NCBI GenBank assembly: GCA_022702705.1
Contig: CM040434.1
Location: 19,325,771-19,389,770, forward strand
DNA length: 64,000 nt
Source: Papilionanthe hookeriana x Papilionanthe teres
Lineage: Eukaryota; Streptophyta; Magnoliopsida; Asparagales; Orchidaceae
Direction of reading: 5' to 3'
Shown here: positions 23,327-36,472 of the stretch, one piece after another
How the letters are laid out: each line of letters opens with the position of its first letter
How positions within the stretch are numbered: position 1 is the first letter of the stretch
Notes under the pieces: generated by a model
Seen by the model: only the letters and a program-made list of their open reading frames with translations
The model's database searches: none
What the model was told of the DNA's origin: nothing
Translations under genes and position numbers: made by a program

Positions 23327-25429
23327 TGTCGGCATATTTTTAGGTTGTGTTGTATTTTAAAAGGGGTCGCCTAACGTAAGTTGTCGGCGAATTTAAATTT
23401 TAAATTTAATTTAAATATATATATATAATTTAGAAAGTAGTATTTCGATTTTGAAAATAATTTTAAATATGAGATTAAACCGATCTCACATCCCAAATAG
23501 TTTATATAAACGAGCACCGCACCACAAATCGTGTATCTATCCCTAAGGATAGACACACCGCTTGATGGTGGGGCTCGATCAAATAAACTAGAAGTTTTGT
23601 GACATCCGTTTGGTCTTGCGAACCAATTTTATAAGCTGACAAATTCCCCGCTTAATATGAAAGTATCAAACATGGGTTTATATTACTCGGGTTCTTTAAA
23701 ATTCCCTATAAGGGCAAGCCCCTATAGTTAATTACATCTTAAGTGACGGGAATCACCTAAGAAAACTCTCGATAATAATCAATAATCTCGCTCTCAAGAA
23801 TTTCAAAGTTTAAGGTTTTCAAAGATTGAATTTTGGAATTTCAATAGGGAATGGATCAAATTTGGAACATTTTTGTTTTGTGAATCCGAAGGAAGAAAGG
23901 TAGGAGAAATCACTGATTCGAAGTGAACTTCGGTAATTTCCCGACTATCCTATTGTTTCGGCTTGAATTTAGGAAAGTCCTAATGTTTATTTAGTATTTC
24001 AATCTTCGCTAATTTTAATTAATTAGGGCTTATATTTGTATGATAAAATCAAACAAATAACTCTAGAAGATGTGAGGGTTTATTGTCGTATCGGACGACT
24101 ACCTCGGAATCCTAAGACCGGTTAGGGCTTAATTTGCAATGCAAATGCCTAACGAAGAGGTTGAGGATTTATGTTGCATTAAGCAAGCTACCTCGAAGTC
24201 CTATGGCTTCGGTTATTTAATTCTAGGAAAGTTTTGCTGAAGTAGGTTCAAGTTTTGCCGACGACGATGGCCGTGTCGCCCACCATGCTCCAAGCTCCTT
24301 GTTGTTGCAGAGGTTTTAGTTTTAGAAATCATAAATCAGGAGATGAGAAAAGTGTTTTGGTTTAGAGAAGTCTTAATTTCCAAGTGTTTTTGTATTTTGA
24401 TTAAAACAAATCTTAAAGTTGATTATAACGACACCGGTTAAGATCCCACGGTTCCATCCTTCCGGCATCATTATTTTTATCGGATTCACTTAGTCCAGAT
24501 GAATTTGCTAAACTCAACTGAATGAGTTCCACACTTTCATTTAGACCGTGGGAAATCCCGTTAGCAACACGTAGGTTACATCATCCGAGGTATTCCCGAT
24601 CATCCAATGGGACGTTTTAATTTAGTTGTAATTGTAGTTTTGTGTTCTGTTTGTGATTAAATTTTGAGTTGTTTTATATTTTGAAATGTTGTGGCGGTGA
24701 ATTTTATCTTGCAATGACTTTTAACTTAATTTGGTTTCAGTTTTAGGGTCTATCCTAAAGGTGTGGGTTTTCATGCAACTCGTTGTTTTATCATGCAAGA
24801 AAAATAAAGTACATTTGCAAGAAAGTAAATTGCAGGAAAGTAAATTGCAAGAAAGTAAATTGTGATAAAAATAAAAGCGTGCCTGGAGGGTCTTCCCGTC
24901 ATCCCAAGCTGCACTTAAAACACAATTAGAATATTTAAGCAAGTTCCTAGGTAAAGCTAAGGGAAGGGTTATGGTTTTCTACCAAATTCCTAATCCTATA
25001 GCTAGTCATTCCCTAGGACGTCTAGGTTCTCTGTGTTTTGGTTTGAGGACGATTTTCTTCATCAAAGAACGATTAAGCCCAATTGTTCTTATAAATGTCC
25101 TATCATATTGAGGAAGTGCTTAAGAAGGATCTTAAACATCTTTTCAATATTTCTAGGATTGTTTTAAGTCCAAATGAATTTAATTATATAAATGAATCGA
25201 TCGTCCGAGGTTTTCAAGTTTTGTTAACTTGCTCGGTGAACTAGGACATTTGAATATCCTATGAGTGAAGTGACACTTCATTTAATGTTTTATTTAGGAG
25301 TTATAATAACTAAAGCTTTCAAGGGTAAATTAGTATTCAAATGACTTGGTTTAAGTTAAAGAGTTTAAATTTGGAATAGTGTTCAAGTTGCTTTAAATTT
25401 ATTTTCTTTCGTTTTAGGTGATGTTATAT

Positions 25430-25745
25430 TTAATTCAATTTAATTTAATTTTAATTGAGTTTTAATTTAATTTAATTTGATTGAGTTTGATTTAATTTGA
25501 TTTGATGTTTAATTAATTTGATTTGATTTAATTTTAATTTGATTATTTAATTTAATTTAATTCAATTATTTAATTTAATTAATTTAATTTAATTTAATTT
25601 GATTTAATTCAATTTTATTTAATTAATTTAATTTATTTAATTTAATTTAATTTAATTTAATTTAATTTAATTTAATTTAATTTTTAATTTAATTTAATTG
25701 TTAATTTAATTTAATTTAACTTAATTTAATTTTTAATTTTAATTG
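25430..25745. repeat. AATTT/TTTAA low-complexity tract in A 5' LTR
   Basis: Counterpart of 5030-5340, slightly different in unit number. Confidence 0.85.
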
Positions 25746-28323
25746 AAATTTTAAAAGAGTTTAATAATTCAATTAAGTCTTTTAATGTTTCAAATTTGAG
25801 TTATCATTTTAATTAAGAGTTGAATATTAATGAGATAATTAATTTAGGGACTTTTTAAATTAAAGAATAAATCTCTTCCTAATAAATATCCCTTATTTTA
25901 ATAATTCCAATTTATTATTCCTCCAAATTTAATCTATTATTTAATTAAATTTTAATCATTTTAAAATTATTTAATGGGTTTCTACCCTTTAATTATTTAA
26001 ATTTCAATCATCCAAATCAGATTACGATCAAATATTTTACTTGTTGATTTTTTATTAAACCTAAAGTTTTAATTAAGGGTTAAAAGTTTAATTACCATTT
26101 TACCCCTTAAGCTTAATAATTTCATAACTCACTAAATTGAACCCAGATGAACTTGAAATTTTTATGTGACTTCACTCATATGTCAATAAAGACATGAGAG
26201 GAGAAAATATGATTTTTCTGTATTTAATTTATTTATATAATTATTTTTGGTGGAAAAGAGAGATTTTCAAGGAAAATTTGATAACATGACCAAAGGAAAG
26301 TTTCTGTCCTTAAGAAAATTAGGGGACATTCCTAATGACCAGAGGACCACTTGGACCAATTTTGGTGATTTTTTGAATTATATTATTTTTATTATAATTA
26401 TTTTAAATTTTGGAGTGTTAATTAATTTAAAAATAAAATAAAAATTGAAAAATGGATTTTATATTTTTAAAAATCTCTCTGATATCAAGGAAACCAGAGA
26501 AGCAAATTTTGCAATTTTCTGATTTTTCTATGATTTATTGTAATTATTTTAGTGAAAATGCTAGAAAATACATTTTTTTAATTTTAAAATTACCCTAGGG
26601 CTTTAAAATTTAATATCTCACTAAATAGACTTAGGAAAAATATGGGGTTTGTTCCTAAGTGATTAAAATTCAAAATATGACATTTTGGTGAATTTTATTA
26701 TTTTTGTGATTTTTATTATTTTTTAATTATTAAAATATTAAAATATTATTAAAAATCAACTTTTTTAGAAAATTGAAATTTTAATTTTCCTAGGTTTCCC
26801 TAATATCAGAGAGGCTCCAAAACCAATTTGGTGAATTTTTGAAAAGTATTTTAAAAGTTATGAATTTTTAAATTTTAGAATGGCTAAGTGGCTTAATCAA
26901 CCCAATTAGTGGGGCTAACCAAGTCCAATTGACCTCAAATTTTTATGGTGGATTCCTCTGATCCTAAAGGTCAGTGGAGAATTGATTTCAAGTCAATTTG
27001 ATGCATGGTTAACTCTAATTAATTGAAGACCTATTTTGAGTGTTTAAGCCAATTAGAGTTGTTTTAAATGAACTAAGTCAAAACCTATTTTTCCTAGGGT
27101 TCTCCGGTCATAAGCAACATCACCAAATTTTCCTAGAATTTATTTCATAACATGCTATTTACTGGAATTAAAATACTCAAAACAGTGACACTGAACTTGA
27201 AAAATCAAGAACTCTTCATAGGGATGGCCTCCGACTTTGGAAAATTCGAGGAATGTTCCCAAATTCAGAGGCTTCAAAAGCCCTATGGTCTCATGCCATG
27301 GTGAATTGTATGCATGCATGGAGAATTAAAATAATGCAGAGAGTAAATAAATTATAAAAAATAAAATATTTGATGAAATTAAATGATTTCTTTTCCACAT
27401 TATTCTCCTCTGTTCACTCGAGCAAGAGGGTATTTTTATTTTATTTTTATGATTTTCCTACACGGAGATATGAATTTTTGAAGTTTAGGGAATTAAATAA
27501 ATAAGAAAATACCCTAATTTTCTATTTATCCACGCGGCGCCGGCGCATCCTCGGCAGCCTCCGAAAGGCCACGCGGCGCGCTCCCATTCGACGCCGCCAC
27601 TCGAGTCGGCAGCCCGGGCCCCGCGGTTCTCGCACCGTTTCCTGGTCCGACGCCATCTGAGCCGTTCGTCCGCGCGTGTATCGAATGGACGGCATCCGTT
27701 CATCGTCCCCAAGTGTCCTCACCCGATAGCCGTCCACACTAAATCCCTAATATCTCACTCGATACTCAATGGATTTTCATGCTCTTATGCTCTATGGATT
27801 CGTCTTGAAGAGACGAACACATCTATACGGCTAACATGCATTGAAACTAAGGCATTTGAAATGGAGAATCTCCGAAGCTCGGGATGGAGAGTTAGCTCAT
27901 ACCTTGGCTCGTAGAAGTGTGGCTTCAATCTGAGAGTTGTTGCACCTTCGATTGGGTCCCAGCAAGCTCCAGATGAAGTCTCCTGGTCTGGGGAATTGTC
28001 TGGATATGATTTCGACCAAGCCCGATCACAAAGCTTGGAGGCTGGAGCAACTGGGTGGCCTGGAGATGGGGCTTTTGCTAGTGGACACCTTCCCTTGGTC
28101 TGGTGAAGGTGTAGAGCCAATCAATTTGAGAATTGGCTCACTGTGGAGAAGTGTCCTGGTTTTGGGTGGAATTTCAACTCCGAAATTGAGCTTACGAGAG
28201 GAGAAATGGCAGGGGATTTCACTGGGGATCAAGTGTTCTAAGAGTGGAGAAGGGTCTGGAACAATTTTGGCAGAGTTTTGGCAAGGTTTTTGCTTAGCTC
28301 CTCTCATGGCCGAGAGGGGTGGA

Positions 28324-28332
28324 GTTTAAATA
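28324..28332 (-). promoter_or_regulatory. TATA box of the A 5' LTR
   Basis: The minus strand reads tatttaaac, as in B. It is followed by the conserved ccctctcggcc block (28321-28305 region). This would place U3 at about 2.0 kb and R/U5 at about 5 kb. Transcription would run leftward into gag-pol. Confidence 0.6.
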
Positions 28333-30368
28333 GGAGAGGGTGGAAGGCCTCTCAGAGGGAGTTAGGGCTTGGGATCGAGCCTGCTTCGGTGAGGAGAAGA
28401 TCAGCCATGGTGACCACTAGGCATGGGGCAGCTCAGCAAGTGAGAATTTCAATGTTGGCTCACATGTGAGCTCTCGGCCATGGTGTTTTCCGGCGGCCTG
28501 GTGGCCGGCCGGCCAGGCAATGGTCACCATCTTGGTCAGGTGGGTCAGGGCTGGGGTTTAGTGTAGGCAATCGAGGTTTGACATGTGTAAAGGAGTTTGA
28601 TTTAAATGGAATGGGAGAAGGCTCACTTTGGCTTGGTTTGGGTCAACCCACCATTTTGGGCTTGGTGCACCCTTCCAAGCTCAGATTTTGAGCTGGGGGA
28701 ATCATTTAGGTCAGCTTAGAAGGAGTGGTGAAGTCTCCATCCATGATGAGGTGGCTAAACATGGTTTAGTGTGTGACATGATTAAGGTAAAAAAGGGTTA
28801 AAGGAGGTTTAAGAAAGAACCCCTCTTCTTGCCATAAATGGACTAATGACAAGTCAAAGCCCTCATGGCTTCATGTGGCTTGAGAATGGCTTGTTCATGG
28901 CTTCATTTGGCTTGGGAAAAGGTTGATTTGTTTCATGAAAAGGGTTTTAGAAATTTTTGACATTTAGGGGTAATTTGACATGTGGCTTGATTTGGAATGG
29001 TTTAATTGATGATTTTGAAACTTAGGGGTGATTTTGATCAAATGGATGATGAGGGGAAGTGTCATGTGGGCTTTAGGATGATTTGGGCTTTTAAAATTTA
29101 ATGAAGATGGGTTTTTAAGAAGGTTTAAGGGAAGTGGGCTTTTTAAGTTTTGAAAATGAATTTATGGATGGGAATTTTGTAAAGAGGTTGGGCCAAATAA
29201 TTGTTGGGTTTAGCTCATGGATGTGTCATGAGTGATTTGAAACAAATTGGGGGTAATTTGGATTTGAATTGGGTTGAATTTGGGTTAAGTTTGGGTCATG
29301 GGTCCAAATTGGGCTTTAAGGCCAAAAGTGAGATTGGATCCAAATGTCAATCAAATTGGACTTGGATTTGGTCTAAATTGGTATTGGGAATGTTGGATTG
29401 AAGTTTAGAATTGAATTGGACCAGAATTTGAGTCAATTGGATAGGTTTGGTTTAACATTGGGTCCACTTTGGGTTAAAATGGGTCAATTTGGGGGTTTTG
29501 ACAAAAGTGGGGTAAATTGACAAAATTGGCCCATGGTGTAGTTGGACAAAATGAAATTGGGAATATTTAGGATTTTCTGGAATTTTTTGGGAATTTTCTG
29601 AATTTTTGGATTTTTAGGCCAAGAAGGGTATTTTGGGTATTTGGAGGGTATTGGGGGGTATTTTTGGAATCTTTGGTATTTTTGGGTATGGATGATCAAT
29701 TTGAGTGATGTGGAGATGTTTGGGATTGATTTTGGAAAATTTTGGGTAATTTGGAAATTTTGCAAAAATTTGGGTAATTTCGAGGGTTTTGGGTAGGTTT
29801 AGTAGGTGTAGGGTCTCGGGGTCAAAAATTGAAAATTTGGGAAATTGGAGATTGGGTGAATTTAGGTGGAAAGAAATCATTTTGGTTGAGCCATGAAACC
29901 ATTTCAAGCCCATATGAGCCATGAAAGGACTCATTTGAGGCATTCACTATGTTGTTCCTAACCCTCTAGCCAAGGGCTTAGGGGTTAAGGACCATCCATG
30001 TGAATCACCCACATGAGTCAGGAGGTTAAGTTGGGTATGGGTGTGGTTTTAGGAAGTGTGTGGAAATGTAGTGTGTAAGTGTAGTGTAAGTCGGCCCCTT
30101 CACTGGACCAGGCCACCTGTGAGCGGTCCTAAGGCCAAAGAGTCCTATAGGAACTCATCCTTTAAACTTCCACATTTGATTTCAACCCTCTAGGTGATTA
30201 GGGGTCTATGGTCAAGTTTGTGGAGTTTGCAGGGAGTTTAGAAGTGGTTTGAATTTCTAAAAGGCGGGTCCCAATTCTAGTCCTCTAAGATAGTCAAAGG
30301 AAAAGCCTAAGGCTAGATCCTAAGCACTAAAAGAAGAAGGGAAGACCTCATCGAAAATGAGGTCAACA

Positions 30369-31973
30369 CCCAGGTGTTTTCTTGCAAATATATATAAATG
30401 CCTTAACATGTGCTTTAAGTGTAGCTTGGAATGATGGGAAGACCCTCCAGGTACGTTTTTATTTTTTGCAAGTTACTTACATGTACTGCGCTTTACTTTT
30501 ATTGCATGTTAAACAAGATTGTTGCATGAAAACTGAAACCTTTAGGATAGCCACAAAACTGAAACCCAATACTAAATTAAAAGTTACAACAAGATAAAAT
30601 TCATCGCCACAACATTCAAAATATAAAACAACTCAAAACTTAATCACAAACAAAACAACAAAACTACAATTATAACTAAATTAAAATGACTCATTGGATG
30701 ATCGGTAATACCTCAGATGATGTAACCTACGTGTTGCTAACGGGATTTCCCACGGTCTAAATGAAAGTGTGGAACTCATTCAGTTGAGTTTAGCAAATTC
30801 ATCTGGACTAAGTGAATCCGATAAAAATAATGGTGCCGGAATGATGGAACTTTGGGATCTTAACCGGTGTTGTTATAATCAACTTTAAGATTCTCCTAAT
30901 AAAACATTAAAGACTTTTGAACTTTAAGATTCTTCTAAAACAAAACACTTTTCTCATCTCCTGATTTTCACCTTCTAAAACTAAACCTCTGCAACAACAA
31001 GGAGCTTGGAGCACAGCGGGCAGCACAGCTATCTTCGTCAGCAAAACCTGAGTCTACTTCAGCAATACATTTCTTAGAATTAAATAACAAAGTCATAGGA
31101 TTTTTAGGTAGACTGCCTAGTGCAACATAAATCCTCAACCTTTTCATTAAGCATTTACATAATCATATTATGTAAATTAAGCTCTAACTGGTCTTAGGAT
31201 TCCGAGGTAGTCGTTTGGTACTACACAAACTCTCACATTTTCCAGGCTATTTGTATGATCATGTTGTACGAATATAAGTCCTAATTAATTAAAATTGGCA
31301 GGATTGAAACATTAAATAAACTCCCAAATTGAAGCCAAATAATAGGATAGTTTGGGAAGTTGCCAAGATTCTTCTTCGATCCTCAGCTTCTCCTACTTCT
31401 CTTCCTTTGGACTCCTAAAATTAATTGTTCCAAATTTGAGCTAATCCCTTTTTGAAATTCCAAAATTCAATCCTTTGAAAACCTTAAACTTTGAAATTCT
31501 TGAGAGCAAAACCACTGATCATTATCAAGAGTTTTCTTAAGTGATTCCCGTCATTTAAAATATAATTAACTATAGGGGCTTGCCTTTACAGGGAACTTTA
31601 AGAACCCAGGTAATATAAACCTACTTAATTCATTTATATTAAGCAGGGGAACTTTTCGGCTTATAAAATTGGTTCGTAGACCAAACGGATGTTACAAATC
31701 TTCCAGTTTATTTAATCGAGCCCCATCATCAAGTAGTGTGTCTATTCTTCGGGATAGATACACGGTTTGTGGTGCGGTGCTCGTTTATATAAACTATTTG
31801 GGATGTGAGATCAGTTTGATTTCATATCTTAAAATTTTCAAACTTAAAATTATTTTAAAAATCAAATGTTACTTTCCAAATTATATATATAAATTAAATC
31901 TGAAAACTCGCAGACAATTTCTGTAGGCGACCCCTTTTCAAAATACAAAATACAACCTAAAATAAGCCGCACA
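30369..31973 (+). mobile_element. Element B: 3' portion of the interrupted LTR
   Basis: Reverse complement of the first 1.6 kb (plus-strand order) of the A LTR, clearly diverged. 30430-30480 matches 4460-4510, and 31930-31973 matches 2921-2960. It ends gccgcaca, the counterpart of the LTR tip gccgaca. The first five bases (cccag) are the right copy of A's target duplication. B keeps CAG/CTG where the A copies read CG, which makes it a useful outgroup. Confidence 0.85.
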
Positions 31974-33092
31974 ATGGAAAGTGAGAGATTTCTTCTTCCT
32001 TACTTCTCTAAAAAGAGAATTGTGTGTTGTTGTGAAGAAAGAAGAGGAATCAAAGGAATTCCTTGAGATTCGCTTGGGGAAGAGTATGAGATAAGTTGTC
32101 TTTACTTTACTCTGTTTGTATGGCGTTGTTTTTATATATAAAATGCATGTTTTTTCATCTTTTCCTCATGAGTCTTGAGTATATTTCTTTGTCTTTCTCC
32201 TTGTTATGTAATGTGTTGATGTTGTGATATGGAAATGATGTGCCGATTTATTATGGAGAATTTGTGATGACCTTTTCAATTCAAACTTCATTTACTTTTT
32301 GATCTGGCCAATTAAATTATTAAAACTTGTTGGGAAACTTATTTTCTGAAAGGATTATGAGTTCCACAATAAAAGTGAAGGTCATATTCAATGTCCATGA
32401 ATGAGAGACATAGTTCATGGGGATTGAGTGCAAATAAATAGGGAAAAATACTTTGATGGGTGTAGAATTGGAAATTTCGGAGTGACAGGCTGAAATCCTC
32501 AAATTGATCCTAATGTTTGGAAACTGAAGCTAGAGTTAGCCTTCAGGCGAAGGAAGTGGAAGCTCTGGAGTGAGAACCAGTATCCTCCCAGCCTAACCAC
32601 ATATTTAGGGACTAAACTTAGGATTAGCCAATGTTTTTTATACGCTGAAATATAGGTAAAGAATAGGAATGCTCCTATTTTGCACAATACATTTGCATTA
32701 CTGAACTATGTCACAATAATCATCACATTATGATTAGAAAGGAGGAAGACTCTTTCTTGCAACTGAACTTTGTTATAAATTTATTCTTGTGCTAGTTTAA
32801 CTTGCTAGGGTTTAGAACATACTTTGGTAGAAATAGTAATTAAAACTGTTTGTCTTTATTTTAAGAATTAAACTTACTTGTAATTGTACTATGATTCGAT
32901 AAGTGATTTCTGTGCTACACCATAAAATTAAAGCCTCCCTGTGGGATTGATATCCAAGACTCCACTAGAGTCCTATATTACTTGAGTGATACATATACTT
33001 GTATTTAATTGTGTGACTCATTATAAAAATAAATCAATATATATATCTAAATCCGAGTTCATAAATTTTGGCAAAGTAAAAAAGTAGAACCA
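31974..33092 (+). repeat. Element C 5' LTR, 3' part
   Basis: Matches the 3' LTR from gaaagtgagagatttc up to cagcctaaccac (about 32605), then continues about 490 bp that the 3' LTR lacks. It ends near 33092, a few bases before the primer site. The insertion of B at its left edge probably duplicated about five bases here (atgga at 31974; aagga in the other LTR). Confidence 0.85.
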
Positions 33093-33098
33093 AGTTTT

Positions 33099-33115
33099 TG
33101 GCGTCGTTGCCGGGG
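33099..33115 (+). other. Primer binding site of element C (tRNA-Asp type)
   Basis: tggcgtcgttgccgggg is one base off the Athila consensus, complementary to the 3' end of plant tRNA-Asp. The short spacer agtttt between LTR end and site is also typical of Athila. Confidence 0.85.
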
Positions 33116-33379
33116 TGGCAAGGTAAAAAAAGGTAACTGTTAAAATTTAATTTTGTAGTGTTTGAAATTTTATATTTGAATTGCAAGTCATAATTATGTG
33201 TGTGTGTTTATTGTTTGTATGCTTATTGTGTTTGTATGCTTAGTATCAGATCTATAGGTTTAGTGCCTGACGATTCTGAATTAGAGCGTACTATTAGAAA
33301 AATTTGAAAAACAACAAAAACAATATGTAAATCCTTACAAAATGGCAAACAACTTAAACAATCAAAACAAAAATATACC
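33116..33379 (+). other. Element C leader
   Basis: AT-rich untranslated leader, with the decayed start of gag at its right end. No other feature seen. Confidence 0.5.
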
Positions 33380-34568
33380 ATGACCTTTAAGAGATTATGC
33401 TAATCCAACAGCAGATGAAATTCACTTAACTATCCAAAACCCTGATATTGCTGCTAATTCATTTGAGCTTAAGCCTGTTATTATCCAAATGGTACAGAAT
33501 AATCAATTTAGAGGAACACCCAATGAAGATCCTAACTTACATCTCGCTAGTTTTCTAAAATTGTGTGTTACTTTTAAATATGATGGAGTGTCAAACGATG
33601 TTGTTAGGCTTATACTTTTTTCCTTTTTCACTAAGGGATAAGGCTAAGGCATGGTTAAATTTGTTAGCACCTGGATCTATCAGAACTTGGGGAGAGCTTT
33701 CACAAAAGTTACTGTCAAAATATTTCCCTCATTCCAAAACTGCTAAGCTGAGGAATGATATCACATCTTTTAGTCAGTTTGATGGAGAATCCATATATGA
33801 AGCTTGGGAAAGATTTAAAGATCTTTTGAGAAAGTGTCCACACCATGCTTTACCAGACTAGTTAATAATTCAAACCTTTTATAATGGATTAATGGGATCT
33901 TTGAGATCGATTATCGATGCTGCTGTTGGAGGATCATTAATGTCTAAACCTTTTGATGAAGCATATTTGTTAATTGAAGAGATGGCTACTAATAATTTTT
34001 AATGGCCCTCTGAACGGGTAAATCCTAATAGAGTAGCTAATATTCATGATTCTAATGTGATAACTATGATCGTCTCTCAAATTGCTGCACTTTCCAAGAA
34101 AATAGATCAATATGGAATGAATTATTCTCCAACACCCCCAGTGTTAGAAGAAAATTCATCATGACAGATGATATACTCTCAAATTCTTATGAAACCTTGA
34201 ATACCATAAATAACAAAGTCAATAATCCTTATTCAAATGATTATAATCCTAGTTTGAGGAGTCACCCGAACTTCAACTGGAATAACACTAATGTTGTTGT
34301 GAACTCGCAATGGGGAAACAATCCTATGAATCCAGTTGGAAATCCGAACAACCAAGGAAATACCAATTATAGACTTTCTTATCCTCCTGGTTTTAATAGT
34401 AATCAACAATTTAAGGAAAGAAAGTTGTTTACTGTAGAAATGATTTTGAATATAGGTAATCAAATTCAAGCTCAAAACGTTACAATGAAGAACATTGAGA
34501 ATCAATTGGGACATATCTTTACTGCGCTTAATAATACACTTTCCGAGAATCTTCCTGAAGATTGTTGA
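33380..34568 (+). pseudogene. Athila-type gag, broken
   Basis: The reading begins with LRDYANPTADEIHL and reaches the capsid domain at 33565-33861 (RDKAKAWLNLLAPGSIRTW, LSQKLLSKYFP, SFSQFDGESIYEAWERFKDL). A stop at 33859-33861 is followed by more gag in the same frame, another stop near 34000, then a change of frame. 34161-34568 has the Asn-rich gag tail with SYPPGF. This is decay, not the CAG/CTG pattern, since CAG/CTG sites here look normal. Confidence 0.85.
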
Positions 34569-35556
34569 GATCAACCTAAAAGATCAAAATAAGGAGCAAA
34601 TTAAGGTTATTCAATTAAGGAGTGGAAAAGAATTGGAACCAAGAGTTCAAAAAGAAGTCGAAGTTGAAAGAGAGGAAGTAGACTTTGAGAACGGTTCTAA
34701 TAAGATATATCCATATGAATATCCACTAAAACCAATGAAGATAACTGTTGAAAACCCACCTCCTCCTTTTCTTCAAAGACTAAAGAAACATAACAGGGAT
34801 AACAGATTTGCAAAGTTTTTGGAAATTCTTAAGAAATTAATGATTAATATTCCCTTTGTTGAAGCATTAGAGCAGATGCCTGATTATACAAAGTTTATGA
34901 ATGTTATTCTTAAAAAGAAAAGAAAGTTCAAAGACCCTGAGACAGTTGCACTTAGCGGTGAGTGTAGTGCAATAATTCATGAGAAACTTCCTGAAAAACT
35001 TAAAGACTCGGGTAATTTCGCTATCTCGTGTGCTATAGGTGAGAAATTTTTCGGAAGAGCTTTATGTGATATTGGAGCTAGTATTAATCTTATGCCTTTA
35101 TCAACTTTCAAAAGATTGAGAATAGGAGAAATTTCACCGAGATCCGTGACTCTTCAACTAGCTAATCGTTGTATCACTTATCCTAAAGGAGTCGTGGAAG
35201 ATGTATTGGTAAAGGTGGATAAATTTATCTTTCCTATGGACTTTATTGTATTAGATATGAAGGAAGATAAAGAAATTCTAATTATTTTGGGAAGACCATT
35301 TCTTACTAATGGGATCGCTATGATTGATGTTCAAAAAGGAGAATTAACTATGAGAGTTAATGACCAAGAGGTAACTTTCAATATTCTAAAATCTATGAAA
35401 TACCCTTCAACTGAAAAAGATGATGAGTGTTTTCGAATGAAAATCTGTGATTATTTGAGAGAAGATCATTTTAAAGAAGTATTTGAGGAAAATCTGGAAT
35501 GTGAGGATGAATATGAAAGTGAAAGTGAAGATGATTTGGATGATATGAAGAATTAA
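34569..35556 (+). CDS. Athila-type aspartic protease region, intact segment
   Basis: An open stretch of about 330 codons downstream of gag, open from 34495. It has KVIQLRSGKEL, PPPFLQRLKKHNRDNRFAKF and PDYTKFM (conserved Athila linker), then the protease with ALCDIGASINLMPLS (catalytic Asp at 35068-35070) and ILGRPFL. It ends in an acidic tail. It is the best-preserved part of C, but is cut off from RT by stops at 35554 and beyond. Confidence 0.88.
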
Positions 35557-36472
35557 AAGTTAGAATTTGTACAGGAAAAATTTGAAAGATTGAATACTTT
35601 TGAAAATGGAGATAAAATTTTAATTCCATCTATCATTAAACCCACTGAACAGGAGCTGAAAATTCTCACTAATCAATTGAAGTATATGTTTTTAGGAGAA
35701 TCATCTATTTTACCAGTCATTGTATCTTCAGATTTAAATGAATATCAATAACAAAAATTATTGGACACCTTAAAAAGATACAAAAAGGCTTTTGGTTGGT
35801 TCATAGCTAATATTAAAGGAATCAGTTCATCAATCTGTATGCAATAAATTTTGTTGAATGAATAACATAAACCTAGAGTTGATCCACAAAGGAAATTAAA
35901 CCCAATAATAAAAGAAGTGGTAAAAAAAGAGATTTTAAAGTGGTTAGATGCTGGAATTATATATCTTATTTTTTATAGTGTTTGGGTAAGTCCAATTCAT
36001 TATGTTTCTAAGAAAGGAAGAGTGACTATTAATGTTAATGATCGAAATGAAATTATACCGACAAGACAAGTCACTGGTTGGCGAATATATATTGATTATA
36101 AAAAATTAAATGCCGCCACCAGAAAAGATCACTTTCCTTTACCATTTTTAGACCAAATGCTAGACAGACTTGCTGGACACAAGTATTATTGCTTTTTAGA
36201 TGGATATACTGGTTATCACTAAATACCTATTGCTCCTTAGGATCAAGAGAAAACTACATTTACTAGCCCTATTGGAACTTTTTCTTTTAGAAGAATGCCC
36301 TTTGGATTATGTAATGCACCTGCAACATTTCAAAGATGTATGACGTCCATATTTAGCTAATTAGTTGATGATGGAATAGAAGTGTTAATGGATAATTTCT
36401 CAGTATTCGAAGATTCATTTGATGCATGCCTATGCAACTTAGAAATCATTTTAGAGTGTTTCGAGGTTTTTA
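35557..36472 (+). pseudogene. Athila-type reverse transcriptase, truncated and mutated
   Basis: It has the start of RT (VKKEILKWLDAGIIY, WRIYIDYKKLNAATRKDHFP, YYCFLDGYTGY, FRRMPFGLCNAPATFQRCM). In-frame stops lie near 36222, 36237 and 36357. The catalytic motif reads MDN (36388-36396) where active enzymes have two Asp, so the second metal-binding residue is lost. About 25 codons later the sequence passes straight into integrase, so the RT thumb, RNase H and integrase N-terminus are deleted. Confidence 0.88.

Larger units (their letters stand above)
2921..30368 (-). mobile_element. Element A: Tat/Ogre-like Ty3/gypsy retrotransposon with 7-kb LTRs and an AlkB ORF
   Basis: The two LTRs (7,038 and 7,042 bp) are nearly identical, so insertion was recent. 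On the minus strand they begin TGTTGACC and end GCCGACA. Order on the minus strand is 5' LTR, primer site, pre-gag ORF, gag, protease, RT, RNase H, archaeal-type RNase H, integrase, AlkB ORF, tandem array, PPT, 3' LTR. The second RNase H, the GGCGACTC primer site and the tandem array before the 3' LTR are hallmarks of the plant Tat lineage (Ogre, Retand and relatives). No chromodomain is seen after integrase. The reading frames are broken many times as given, but a good share of the breaks look like sequence error. Confidence 0.93.
23327..30368 (-). repeat. Element A 5' LTR (right copy)
   Basis: Same content as 2921-9958. Scanning both copies shows long identical runs, with many of the differences at CAG/CTG versus CG positions. 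The promoter copy has an intact TATA box. The small reading frames inside (for example 26247-26441, 27485-28329, 29484-29943) repeat those of the other LTR and show no domain. Confidence 0.95.
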
